Source of the DNA: an uncultured Phycisphaeraceae bacterium
GTDB lineage: Bacteria; Planctomycetota; Phycisphaerae; Phycisphaerales; UBA1924
DNA length: 40,192 nt
Reading direction: 5' to 3'
Assembly (NCBI GenBank): GCA_937899905.1
Contig: CALCCF010000067.1
Location: forward strand, 1-40,192
Shown: positions 15,626 through 24,500 of the stretch, one piece after another
Position numbering within the stretch: the first letter of the stretch is position 1
Layout of the letters: each line of letters starts with the position of its first letter
Position numbers and translations under genes: made by a program
Notes under the pieces: model-generated
What the model was told of the DNA's origin: nothing
Databases searched by the model: none
What the model saw: the letters and a program-made list of their open reading frames with translations, nothing else

Positions 15626-17278
15626 TCACGAGCCCGAACGTTCATTCTGCAGCAACGCAACCACTCGCCGCGCGGCCACAAGCCGCTCGCGTGAGTGTCT
15701 TTTCATCTGCTCGGCGTAGTCGGGCGGCTCGAAGTTCTTGGAATCCTCTACACCCAACTCTCGGACAATCTCCATGTAGGAGTCTCTGAGCACGTTGCTG
15801 ACCTCTTCGGGCCCTTGTCGATCCTGGGCTTCGCAGGCGGCGAGCGTTTCCTTCGCATACTCCAGCGCAGTGTGCCCGGCTCGGTCCACGAGCTCTGTGT
15901 CCGCTCCGGCCCTCAGCAACAGGTCCGTACAGGCAGGATTCCCATCCTGAGCCGCGAACATGAGCGCCGTCTGCCCGTCCTTGTCCGTGGCGTTGGGCGT
16001 CGCACCGAGATCGAGAAGCAGGCTGACCGCAGTTGCGTTGCCACCGTCGCCACCCGCTGCTTCGTGCAGCGGCTGCTGCCCGAAGTCGTCTGTCGCATCC
16101 ACGGCAACACCAGCATCGCACACCGATCGGATGATCCGCTCGATCTCCGAGTTGTGTGTCTCGGCAGTCTCCCTGTTCTCGTCTGGGCAATTGTCGAGAT
16201 CCCAGTCTGTGCTCCAGCCGGCAGCGTGCAGGAGCGTCGAGCCCTCGGCATCCCTCACATCGACCCGGGCTCCCAACTCCAGGAGGATGTCGACCGCCTC
16301 GGCTTCGACGCCGAACACGGCCGAATAGAGCCTGCTGGGACTGGCCTTGTCATTCTTTTCGAGGTCCGCACCCGCACGAACCAGCATCTTTGCGATCGCT
16401 CGGCGCTCATCGATCGGGGTGCGCCTCACACGTGAAGGCGAGTCCCCAAACACGATGCTGTGCAGCGGATCATGACCAAGGCCGTCCGCTGCGCTGACAT
16501 CGACTCCATAATCGAGGAGTACCCCGGCGACCGCACGCGAACCAGCAATGGCGAGTGGACTCGAACCGAAGCAATCCGTGGCATTGACGTCCGCGCCAGC
16601 CGAGACGAGCACGCGGACGCACTCGGCCGATCCCGAGCGGGCTGCACAAAATAGTGGGATGTCCGTCGTCATCGCGAGACCCGGGGCATCCGACTCCTTC
16701 GTCGCATCCCCGTCGCGAAGCAACTTGAGCCGCCCCATCACACGAAGCTGATTCGCCGACGGAGGCGGTGATGCGTCGAGTCCACGATCCAGCAGGAGTC
16801 GCACACGCGGCGCATTGCCGGCATTGCATGCCTCGAGCAGCAGCGTGCCTCCGTTGTTCGCCGACTCATTGGGATCAAGCCCCACGTCCAGCAGATAGCG
16901 CAGCCGTTCGTATTCGTTGTCATCGAGGTCAGGTCGCTCGAACATCCACTGCCGCCCATCACCCGCGGCGTAGAACGCCGCCGTCACCCCAGCCCGAGAT
17001 GTTGCGTGGATGTCGGCGCCGTGTTCGACCAACCAGCGGAGCGTATCCGCGTCGGCTCCGTCGGCTGATCCGGCCGCGATCATCAGCGGTGTCAGGGCAT
17101 ACAGAAAAGCGCCATGATCATGCTCCGTATCCGCACGTTCATCGATATCCGCCCCATCGGCCATGAGTTCAGCGAGCATGTAGAGATCGCCGAGACGCGC
17201 CGCGCGATGGATAGGTGGCTCTAGCGGACGGCTCCAACCAAGCCTAGGTGTCCATCGATCGTCGGCGTTCGCTGTCAT
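15626..17278 (-). CDS. Ankyrin-repeat protein
   Basis: A 550-residue protein made largely of ankyrin repeats. Typical units read like GxTxLMFAAQDGNPACTDLLLRAGAD, with variants at GQQPLHEAAGG, GSTLLHAAG, TPLMIAAGS and PIHRAARLGDLYMLAELMADGADIDE. About ten to twelve repeats can be counted, some separated by 20 to 40 extra residues. The C-terminal 70 residues are helical and charged. There is no signal peptide, so it is probably cytoplasmic and binds other proteins; the partner is unknown. The ATG at 17278 is chosen because it lies 20 bases after the gltX stop and follows GGAATGAG; the frame stays open further upstream into gltX. Likely co-transcribed with gltX. Confidence 0.85.
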   Translation of the reverse strand: MTANADDRWTPRLGWSRPLEPPIHRAARLGDLYMLAELMADGADIDERADTEHDHGAFLYALTPLMIAAGSADGADADTLRWLVEHGADIHATSRAGVTAAFYAAGDGRQWMFERPDLDDNEYERLRYLLDVGLDPNESANNGGTLLLEACNAGNAPRVRLLLDRGLDASPPPSANQLRVMGRLKLLRDGDATKESDAPGLAMTTDIPLFCAARSGSAECVRVLVSAGADVNATDCFGSSPLAIAGSRAVAGVLLDYGVDVSAADGLGHDPLHSIVFGDSPSRVRRTPIDERRAIAKMLVRAGADLEKNDKASPSRLYSAVFGVEAEAVDILLELGARVDVRDAEGSTLLHAAGWSTDWDLDNCPDENRETAETHNSEIERIIRSVCDAGVAVDATDDFGQQPLHEAAGGDGGNATAVSLLLDLGATPNATDKDGQTALMFAAQDGNPACTDLLLRAGADTELVDRAGHTALEYAKETLAACEAQDRQGPEEVSNVLRDSYMEIVRELGVEDSKNFEPPDYAEQMKRHSRERLVAARRVVALLQNERSGS

Positions 17279-17298
17279 CTCATTCCACGCCTGCCTAC

Positions 17299-18993
17299 CT
17301 AGCTCCCCACGCTGTGGGCGTGCAGGCATCGCTCGATGCGTCCGAGCATCCCCGCCTTGCCGACGAGTTCGAGCGTCTGCCCCAGCCCCGGGCTCACCGT
17401 GCCACCCGTCGCCGCTACGCGCAGCGGCTGGGCGGCCTTGCCCATGCCCAGTCCATTCGCCTCACACCAATCCTTGATCGCCGCCTCGATCGCCTCGGCC
17501 CCAAACGGCTCGACGCCCTCGAGCACCGGCGCCAACGCGCGCAACGCGTTGAGCCCCTCGCTATCGTTCTTGAGCAGCACCTTCTTCACGGCCTTCTCGT
17601 CGAACGCAACCTCGTCGACGAGCGCGAATCGCACAACGCCCGCCGCCTCTCGAAGGATGCGGGTCCGAGGTCGCGCAGCGGCCGCCGCCCCGTCAAATCG
17701 ATCGCCGAACGCGGCAAGCGTGTCGGGGTCGTATCGCTCGAGCCAGGCGCGCCACACGCCCGCGAAGTCGCCATCCGTCATCCGATTCTGGATCTCGTCG
17801 GCATTGAACGCCATGAGCTTCTCGCGATCGAACTTGCTCGCGCTCTTGCCGATGCGCGGCAGGTCGAACTTCTCGGCGAGGTACGCCATCGAGAACCGCT
17901 CACGATCGGTCCCGTCCTCGTTCTTCTCGCCGGGGTTCCAGCCCAGGAGCGCGAGGTAGTTGCACAGCACGTGCGGCAGATACCCGCTCCGCCGGAAGTC
18001 CTCAACATCGATCTCGGGCGGCTCAAAACCAATCGCCGAGGCGAGCGACATCAGCTCGCCCGTGGGCAGCTGGCTCCGCTTGTCCTTCAGCCACGACGCG
18101 AACGCCGCCTCGCCCACCGTGCCCTCGGGCGCGCTCTCGATCTTCTCGGCCTTGCACTGCGCCCGGACCGCCTTGTCCTTGTCCCGCTTGCTCATCTTCG
18201 AGTTGTCCGGGTTGAAGATCAGCGGCAGGTGCGCGTACGTCGGCGTGCGATACCCCAGCGCCTGCTGCAGCGCCACGTGCCTGGGCGTGTTCTGCAGGTG
18301 CTCCTGCCCACGCAGCACGTGCGTCACCCCCATCGCCTCGTCATCGACGACCACCGCGAAGTGGTACGTAGGAAACCCGTCGGCCTTGCGGATCACGAAG
18401 TCGTCGAGCTCTCCGGCTGCGAATCGCACCTCGCCCAACACCGCGTCGCCCACGACCACGTCGTGGTCCGGGGCCTTGAACCGGACCACGTGCGGCTCCC
18501 CCGCCATCATCCGGCTCATGCGCTCCTCTTCGGGGATCTCGAGCGCCGCTCGGTCGTAGCGGTAGGTCTCGTTCGCGTCCTGGGCTGCTTGGCGCTTGGC
18601 GTTGAGCTCGTCGGCAGTCTCAAACGCCGGGTACGCACGCCCCGACTCGATCAGCGTGGCGAGCGCCATGTTGTACCCGTCGATCCGCTTGGCCTGGAAG
18701 AACGGGCCAACACCACGCGGATCCCCGCCCAGCTCGGCGTGCTGCGGGCCCTCGTCCCACTCGATGCCAAGCCAGGCGAGGTCGCCCAGGATGCCCACGA
18801 CCGCTGCTTCGCTCGAACGTTTCTGATCGGTATCCTCGACGCGGAGCACGAAGCTGCCGCCGCGCCCCTTGGCGAACGCCCAACAGAACAACGCGGTCCG
18901 CGCTCCCCCCACGTGCAGGTGGCCCGTGGGCGAGGGTGCGAACCGCGTGAACAGGTGCCCATCAGTGGGCGTCGAACCGGCATCGTCGTTCAT
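17299..18993 (-). CDS. gltX: Glutamyl-tRNA synthetase with an insertion
   Basis: A 564-residue class I synthetase that charges tRNA-Glu. The HIGH-type motif FAPSPTGHLHVGG is at 18-30 and the KMSKS-type motif KMSKR at 266-270. GluRS signatures FVLRVEDTD (48-56), GFPTYHFAVVVDD (206-218) and HVLRGQEHLQNTP (225-237) are all present. In most bacteria about 15 residues separate KMSKR from the GYLPxxLxNYLALLGW segment; here about 66 do (271-336), a charged insertion. The protein is therefore some 70 residues longer than usual. The C-terminal anticodon-binding domain is normal in position. The ankyrin gene follows closely on the same strand. Confidence 0.96.
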   Translation of the reverse strand: MNDDAGSTPTDGHLFTRFAPSPTGHLHVGGARTALFCWAFAKGRGGSFVLRVEDTDQKRSSEAAVVGILGDLAWLGIEWDEGPQHAELGGDPRGVGPFFQAKRIDGYNMALATLIESGRAYPAFETADELNAKRQAAQDANETYRYDRAALEIPEEERMSRMMAGEPHVVRFKAPDHDVVVGDAVLGEVRFAAGELDDFVIRKADGFPTYHFAVVVDDEAMGVTHVLRGQEHLQNTPRHVALQQALGYRTPTYAHLPLIFNPDNSKMSKRDKDKAVRAQCKAEKIESAPEGTVGEAAFASWLKDKRSQLPTGELMSLASAIGFEPPEIDVEDFRRSGYLPHVLCNYLALLGWNPGEKNEDGTDRERFSMAYLAEKFDLPRIGKSASKFDREKLMAFNADEIQNRMTDGDFAGVWRAWLERYDPDTLAAFGDRFDGAAAAARPRTRILREAAGVVRFALVDEVAFDEKAVKKVLLKNDSEGLNALRALAPVLEGVEPFGAEAIEAAIKDWCEANGLGMGKAAQPLRVAATGGTVSPGLGQTLELVGKAGMLGRIERCLHAHSVGS

Positions 18994-19028
18994 GATCGGC
19001 GATGCTAGCGAGGCAATACGAGGCTCGT

Positions 19029-20345
19029 TCAGCAGCCCGCGCTGAACAGATTCTGAAACTCGAGAAAATCGAAGAGATCCAAGGACCCGTCCCCCGTGAG
19101 ATCGGCTTTCGGGTCGCCGTCATCGAACGCGGTTTGGAACGCGAGGAAGTCGAAGATCGTCAACGCGCCATCGCCATCAAGATCTGCCGGACAGACCGGT
19201 TCAAGACCGACCGCCGCCTGAGCATTGACCAATCCGTGCCCGAAGTCGAAATCGAACCCCGGCTCCCCCAGATCGATCGCGGTATCGATCAGCCGCTGGC
19301 GGACCTCGTCGTTGATCCGGCCGTTGCCATTGGAGTCTTCGATGCCCGCCCCGATAATCAGGGCCGCCACGCCCGCCACGTGCGGGCTGGCCATCGATGT
19401 CCCACTGAAGACGTCAAAGGTGGTATCCGAGGCCCCGGAGGTCGAGAGAATGTCAACGCCTGGCGCGACAAGCTCGAGCCCGGCGCCGCCCTGCGAGAAG
19501 CGGGCCTTCTGATCGAATTCGTCGGTCGCGCCAACCGCCATCACGCTGCCGTACTTCGCCGGCGATTCGAGCGGCCGGCCGAACAGGTTGCCCGAAGCCG
19601 CGATGTGGATGATGCCCGCATCGAACGTGTTGTCGTACGCCTGCTCCATGAGTGGGATGTCACCAAAGAACAGGATGCTGTTGTTCGTGACCTGGATGCC
19701 GTTGTCCGCCGCGTACTGCAATGCACCGATGACAGCCGACGCCACGGGAATCGTCGTCCCAACCTTGAGTGCATGGAGCTCGGCGTTGGGCGCCACACCG
19801 ATGATGTCTGAACCATTGGCTACCGCGACGATCGTGCCGCTTACGTGGGTGCCGTGGCCAATCGGATCGGACGTATCGGGGATGCCCTCCTCGAAGTTGA
19901 AGCCGAACACATAGTTGTCAGCGAGCTCCACGTGTGTTGCGCGTGCCCCCGAGTCAAGCACGCCCACCGCAACCCCACCGCCACGCTGGCCGCCGATGTG
20001 TACCGGCTCGCAGTTGATGCGGCGGATACCCCAGACCTGGTCATATTCGGAGGCCCACACACCTGGAGCGTTCGGGCCGACGCCCACCACGCGGCCGTTC
20101 GTCGCAGCCAGTCCGTCCGCGACGTCCACCGGCATGGTCGCGTGCATCCCGGGAACAACTGTCCAAACTTCATGTACCACACCGCCCAGCGACTCGATCA
20201 TCGCGACATCGGCCGCTGTCGGTTGCGACGCGAACTCGATCAGCACCTCGGCCGGCACTACGAGTTCGTCATTCGCCATGGCCCCGCCGACGGTGCCGAG
20301 AAGAGATGCGATAGGCATGGCTGCGCGACGGAAACTGGGAGGCAT
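19029..20345 (-). CDS. Subtilisin-like S8 serine protease with GC-type dockerin tail
   Basis: A 438-residue exported protease. An N-terminal signal segment (about 1-24, cleavage near AMA-ND) is followed by an inhibitor I9-like propeptide (VLIEFASQPTAADVAMIESLGG). The catalytic triad is Asp131 (VGVLDSG), His164 (HGTHVSG) and Ser317 (GTSMASPHVAG), with oxyanion Asn253 (AASGN). The C-terminal tail has Cys385, two DLDGDG/DLTGDG calcium-loop-like repeats and terminal AGC. It is a tandem paralogue of the next gene (same length and architecture). Expected to act in the periplasm or at the cell surface; the substrate is unknown. The ATG at 20345 is followed by Arg residues typical of a signal peptide. 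Confidence 0.92.
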   Translation of the reverse strand: MPPSFRRAAMPIASLLGTVGGAMANDELVVPAEVLIEFASQPTAADVAMIESLGGVVHEVWTVVPGMHATMPVDVADGLAATNGRVVGVGPNAPGVWASEYDQVWGIRRINCEPVHIGGQRGGGVAVGVLDSGARATHVELADNYVFGFNFEEGIPDTSDPIGHGTHVSGTIVAVANGSDIIGVAPNAELHALKVGTTIPVASAVIGALQYAADNGIQVTNNSILFFGDIPLMEQAYDNTFDAGIIHIAASGNLFGRPLESPAKYGSVMAVGATDEFDQKARFSQGGAGLELVAPGVDILSTSGASDTTFDVFSGTSMASPHVAGVAALIIGAGIEDSNGNGRINDEVRQRLIDTAIDLGEPGFDFDFGHGLVNAQAAVGLEPVCPADLDGDGALTIFDFLAFQTAFDDGDPKADLTGDGSLDLFDFLEFQNLFSAGC

Positions 20346-20674
20346 GTTGACTTCCTTATCAAATGAGTCCGGCTGCTGACATTAGTGACAGTCGGGCCAT
20401 GGAATCGCAGTAGGTTGACCGCCCGGGGCCAATCCGGCTGTGACGAAGCTCAATGAGTGCTTCGATGATCTCTCGGAGAATTCGCTCCTGATCACGATCC
20501 AGATGCCGATCGCTTCCACGATTGCGGCCAGTTCTAGCAGAACCAATGCTCTACCGAATGCGAGAGCCGTTGCATCCAAAAAGAAAACCGGCCCGTCGGC
20601 CCTCGACACTCGAGGACGGAAACGAGCCGCAAACGCGATCTTTGAGGAGCCGCCAACTCTCCGGCGGCAGGTGT
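20346..20674. other. 329-bp gap between the two proteases
   Basis: No supported gene; a 99-codon frame on the minus strand overlaps the upstream protease and has no ribosome site or family features. The gap contains a probable terminator (20578-20615) for the protease at 20675-21991. It must also hold the promoter of the protease that starts at 20345. Confidence 0.45.
20578..20615 (-). terminator. Probable terminator of the upstream S8 protease
   Basis: On the minus strand CCTCGA, a GTG loop and TCGAGG form a 6-bp stem; a short GGCC-rich second hairpin follows, then TTTTCTTTTT. It lies about 60 to 95 bases after the protease stop codon. Confidence 0.5.
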
Positions 20675-21991
20675 TCAGCAACCCGCGACGAACAGGTTCT
20701 GGAACTCGAGGAAGTCGAAGATGTCCAGCACGCCATCGCCAGTCAGGTCGGCAGCCAGATCACCGGCGCCGAACGCGGTCTGGAACGCCAGGAAGTCAAA
20801 GATCGTCAGCTCACCATCGCCGTCGAAATCGGCCGTGCACGAAGGCTCGAGCCCGAGTGCTGCCTCGGCGTTCACTAGGCCGTGACCGAAGCTGGTGTCA
20901 AAGCCCGGGCTACCCAGATCGATCGCCGTATCGATCATCCGCTGGCGGACCTCATCGTTGACGCGGCCGTTGCCGTTCGTGTCCTCAATCCCCGCCGCGA
21001 TCACCAATGCCGCCACGCCGGCCGCATGCGGGCTAGCCATCGACGTGCCGCTGAAGAAGTCGTACGACCGATCCGAGTTGCTGGTGGTCGAATACACATC
21101 AACGCCCGGCGCGACCAGCTCGAGGTCTGGACCACCCTGCGAGAAGCTAGCACGGCGATCACGATCATCGGTCGCACCAACGGCGATCACGCTGTCGTAC
21201 CGAGCCGGGATGCCGACCGATCCGCCGCCGCCGTTGCCCGACGCGGCGAAGTGGATGATGCCCGCATCCCACGTGTTGTCGTACGCCTGCTGCAATAGGG
21301 ACGAGCTGCCCAGCGAGAAGCTGCTGTTCGTGACCTGGATACCATTGTCCAGCGACCACTGCAGCGCGTTGATCGTGCCCGAGGATGTCGGGAAGAACGT
21401 GCCGATCTTCAGCATGTACAGATCTGCCTCGGGCGCGACGCCGATGATGTCATCACCGTTCGCAACCGCGGCAACAGTGCCGCTCACGTGCGTGCCGTGG
21501 CTGAATGGATCGCTGAAGTCCGAGCTTCCGGTCTCGAAGTCGAAGCCGAACACGAAGTTGTCGAAGATGTCCTCGTGCGTGTGGCGAAGACCGGAGTCCA
21601 TCACACCGACGGCCACGCCCGTTCCGCGCTGGCCGGCCGCGTGAGTCGGCTCGCAGTTGATACGCCGCACGCCCCACACCTGGTCATACTCGGTGGTCCA
21701 CTGGCCGCGAAGGTTGGGCTCAACGCCGACAACGCGGCCGTTAATCGCGGCGAGCTGCGCATCCATGCCATCGGGCAGGCTCGCATGCATCCCCGGCACC
21801 ACCGTCCAGACCTGGTGCACCTCCCCTCCCAGGGCCTCGATCATGGCCACGTCGGCGGGCGTGGGGTTCGTCTGGAACTCGATCAGCACGTCATCCATCG
21901 GCGAGATGCCCTCATTGCCCAGGGCGACGCCCGTAGCAAGACCGGAGACCGCGATCAGAGCCGCACCGGCGGAAAGCTGCTTCAAGACCAT
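20675..21991 (-). CDS. Subtilisin-like S8 serine protease with GC-type dockerin tail (paralogue)
   Basis: A 438-residue exported protease, paralogous along its whole length to the gene at 19029-20345. Signal peptide at about 1-25 (cleavage near ALG-NE), I9-like propeptide (VLIEFQTNPTPADVAMIEALGG), triad Asp132 (VGVMDSG), His165 (HGTHVSG) and Ser317 (GTSMASPHAAG), oxyanion Asn253. The tail has SC-TADFDGDGELTIFDFLAFQ, then DLTGDGVLDIFDFLEFQ and terminal AGC. The insert around residues 253-262 is glycine-rich (GNGGGGSVG) where the paralogue has GNLFGRPLE, so the two may differ in substrate choice. A local tandem duplication is the simplest origin. It is divergent from the EF-G-like gene. Confidence 0.92.
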   Translation of the reverse strand: MVLKQLSAGAALIAVSGLATGVALGNEGISPMDDVLIEFQTNPTPADVAMIEALGGEVHQVWTVVPGMHASLPDGMDAQLAAINGRVVGVEPNLRGQWTTEYDQVWGVRRINCEPTHAAGQRGTGVAVGVMDSGLRHTHEDIFDNFVFGFDFETGSSDFSDPFSHGTHVSGTVAAVANGDDIIGVAPEADLYMLKIGTFFPTSSGTINALQWSLDNGIQVTNSSFSLGSSSLLQQAYDNTWDAGIIHFAASGNGGGGSVGIPARYDSVIAVGATDDRDRRASFSQGGPDLELVAPGVDVYSTTSNSDRSYDFFSGTSMASPHAAGVAALVIAAGIEDTNGNGRVNDEVRQRMIDTAIDLGSPGFDTSFGHGLVNAEAALGLEPSCTADFDGDGELTIFDFLAFQTAFGAGDLAADLTGDGVLDIFDFLEFQNLFVAGC

Positions 21992-22322
21992 ATCAAACTC
22001 CTAACACAAGGCAGTGTGTCTGGTGAATCGTCCCCACCGAGCCGCGATCACGCCGACCGCTCCCGGCTTGCACAATACCACGGCATGAATCGATGGCCCG
22101 TGCCGCGACCCCCGCAAGGGATACTCAATAGGCGTTTCGCCGTTACACATCCCCCAGATGCCGACAGCGCGACACCGATTCGCAATCGGTTAACGGCTCA
22201 CGGGCGTCCCCTGTATGATGGGACGTGGCCGCTCGTTGGCAGCCCTCTTGGCTGGGCCACGAAAACACGCAATCCGGTGACCTTCCCGAGCGGTCTCGGC
22301 TTTCTCGATGGAGGAGCACCCT
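21992..22322. other. 331-bp divergent promoter region
   Basis: No gene seen. It lies between the minus-strand protease and the plus-strand EF-G-like gene and should serve both. It contains a 7-bp hairpin (ACCGATT-CGC-AATCGGT, 22174-22190) that ends at the proposed -35 for the EF-G-like gene. Confidence 0.45.
22190..22219 (+). promoter_or_regulatory. Candidate promoter of the EF-G-like gene
   Basis: TTAACG, an 18-base spacer and TATGAT fit a housekeeping sigma factor promoter. Transcription would start near 22226, giving a leader of about 95 bases. The 7-bp dyad at 22174-22190 abuts the -35. Confidence 0.45.
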
Positions 22323-24392
22323 ATGGCTGTACGCAATCCCTCTAACCTTCGCAACCTCCTCTTCGCTGGCCACGCCGGTGCCGGCAAGACGCTTCTCGCC
22401 GAGCGGCTCCTCAACGAATCGGGCGCTTCGTCACGCATGGGCTCGATCGAAGACGGCAACACCGTGTGCGATTGGTCCGAGGACGCAAAGAAGCACGGCC
22501 ACAGCCTCGCGAGCAGCCTCGCGCACTACGAGCGCAATGGCAACCTCGTCAACCTGATCGACACCCCCGGCCTCTCCGACTTCTTCGGTCAAGCCATTGC
22601 GGCGCTACCGGCAGCGGGCATGGTCGCGGTCGTCATCGACGCGACAAAGGGCATCGAGACGAATACGCGCCGCATCATGGCGACGGCCGATCAGCGTCGC
22701 CTGCCCCGCATGATCGTCATCAACAAGATCGACGACACCCAAGCCGACCTCGAGGCGCTCGTCGACAAGATCCGCGAGGACTTCGGCAACATCTGCGTTC
22801 CCGTGAACCTTCCGAACGCCGACCGCGATGGTGTGATCGATGTCATCGGTGAAAACACGAGCGGCGACCCCCTGTTCAACGATGTCGAAACCGCGCATAC
22901 GCAGATCGTCGAGCAGGTCGTCGAGGTTCAAGATGACCTGATGACGCAGTACCTCGAGGGTGGCGCGGCCTCGCTCGACCGGGGAGCTGTTCACAACGCA
23001 TTCGAGCAAGCCCTGCGGGAGGCCCATCTCGTGCCGATCTGCTTCGTCAGCGCGAAGACCGGCGCCGGTGCTTCAGCCATGCTCGACCTGATCGAGTCCC
23101 AATGTCCGAGCCCGCTCGAAACCAACCCCCGGACGTTCGAGAAGCTCGACGACGACGGTGCCCTGGTCGAGTCTTTCGAAGCCGAGCCCGATGCCAGTGG
23201 CCCGCTGCTCGCACACCTCTTCAAGGTCTCAAGCGACCCATTCGTCGGCAAGCTCGGCATCATGAAGATCCATCGCGGCACGCTCAAGCCCAAGGACGAG
23301 GTCTACATCGGCGACGGCCGCAAGCCCGTCCGCGTGAACACGCTGTTCCGCCTCCAGGGCAAGGACCACGTTGACGTCACCGAGGCCGGGCCGGGCGACA
23401 TCGTCGCCGTCAGCAAGATCGACGAGATCGGATTCAACCTTGTCATCCACGCCCACGCGAACGAACACCTCCGCCTCAAGCCGCTGCCGCTACCCAAGCC
23501 CATGTACGGCCTGGCCGTCGAGCTCGTGAACCACAAAGATGAGTCGAAGTTCGGCCCTGCGATCGCCAAGCTGCAAGCCGAAGACCCGTGCTTTATCATG
23601 GATCGCGTCGCGGCAACCAAGGAGACGGTGCTGCGCGGCCTGGGCGAGATGCACCTGCGCATCATCCTCGAACGCATGAAGGATCAGTACGGCATCGAGG
23701 TCAACACGCACCAGCCCAAGATCGCGTACAAGGAAACCGTCACCGCCAACGCGGAAGGCCACCACCGCCACAAGAAGCAGTCCGGTGGTTCCGGCGAGTT
23801 CGGCGAGGTCTACCTCCGCGTTGCACCTCTGAATGCTGAGGAAGCCGACGGCGAAACCTTCGAGTTCGTCAACGCAACCGTCGGCGGATCGATCCCCCGC
23901 CAGTTCATGCCAGCCATCGAGAAGGGCATCCGCCAGGCTTTGAACGAGGGCGCGATCGCCGGCTACCCGATGGAGGGCGTGAAGGTCGAGGTCTATGACG
24001 GCAAGTACCACGCCGTCGACTCCAAGGAAGTCGCGTTCATCAAGGCCGGCAAGCGGGCATTTATTGAGGCCTGCCGCAACGCCAAGCCCGCCCTGCTCGA
24101 GCCCTTCGTCGAGGTCGAGGTTACCGCGCCTTCCGATTACATGGGTGACATCACCGGAGACCTCTCAACCAAGCGCGGCCGCGTGCAGGACTCGATGGTC
24201 GAGGGTGCCGTGTGCACCGTGCGGGCAGTCGCGCCGCTCGGCATGCTCCAGAATTACGCCAATGAGCTCAAGAGCATGACCCACGGCGCGGGCAGCTACG
24301 TCATGGACTACAGCCACGACGAGCGCACGCCGCCGAATGTGCAGGCCGAAGTCGTCGCGGCGTACGACCCGCATGGAGACGACGATTCATAA
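22323..24392 (+). CDS. EF-G-like translational GTPase (paralogue of elongation factor G)
   Basis: A 689-residue member of the EF-G family with all the usual domains: GTPase domain (P-loop GHAGAGKT 16-23, DTPG 80-83, NKID 134-137, SAK near 247), beta-barrel domain II, and domains III-V (MHLRIILERMK; GYPMEGVKVEVYDG; APSDYMGDITGDLSTKRG near the end). Canonical EF-G has DTPGHVDF; here it is DTPGLSDF, so the catalytic switch II His is Leu84. This marks the protein as the EF-G-like (EF-G II) branch and suggests slow or altered GTP hydrolysis. The segment HRHKKQSGGSGEFGEV is the conserved start of domain IV. GGAGG lies eight bases before the ATG at 22323. The exact role of this branch is not settled. 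Confidence 0.88.
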   Translation: MAVRNPSNLRNLLFAGHAGAGKTLLAERLLNESGASSRMGSIEDGNTVCDWSEDAKKHGHSLASSLAHYERNGNLVNLIDTPGLSDFFGQAIAALPAAGMVAVVIDATKGIETNTRRIMATADQRRLPRMIVINKIDDTQADLEALVDKIREDFGNICVPVNLPNADRDGVIDVIGENTSGDPLFNDVETAHTQIVEQVVEVQDDLMTQYLEGGAASLDRGAVHNAFEQALREAHLVPICFVSAKTGAGASAMLDLIESQCPSPLETNPRTFEKLDDDGALVESFEAEPDASGPLLAHLFKVSSDPFVGKLGIMKIHRGTLKPKDEVYIGDGRKPVRVNTLFRLQGKDHVDVTEAGPGDIVAVSKIDEIGFNLVIHAHANEHLRLKPLPLPKPMYGLAVELVNHKDESKFGPAIAKLQAEDPCFIMDRVAATKETVLRGLGEMHLRIILERMKDQYGIEVNTHQPKIAYKETVTANAEGHHRHKKQSGGSGEFGEVYLRVAPLNAEEADGETFEFVNATVGGSIPRQFMPAIEKGIRQALNEGAIAGYPMEGVKVEVYDGKYHAVDSKEVAFIKAGKRAFIEACRNAKPALLEPFVEVEVTAPSDYMGDITGDLSTKRGRVQDSMVEGAVCTVRAVAPLGMLQNYANELKSMTHGAGSYVMDYSHDERTPPNVQAEVVAAYDPHGDDDS

Positions 24393-24500
24393 GTCTCTTA
24401 GCCTAACTCGGGCTGCACCAGCACGCTCTTCAGGCCGTCCCAGAGCCCGACAGACTTCTGGGATCGCCATCGAGTGCTCAGGATGCATCACTGAACCGCA

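Noticed and set aside
17248-19008. 586-codon frame antisense to gltX
   Set aside because: Arg/His/Leu/Val-rich shadow; gltX has all its synthetase motifs.
20382-20681. 99-codon minus-strand frame between the proteases
   Set aside because: Overlaps the protease end and the terminator; no motif.
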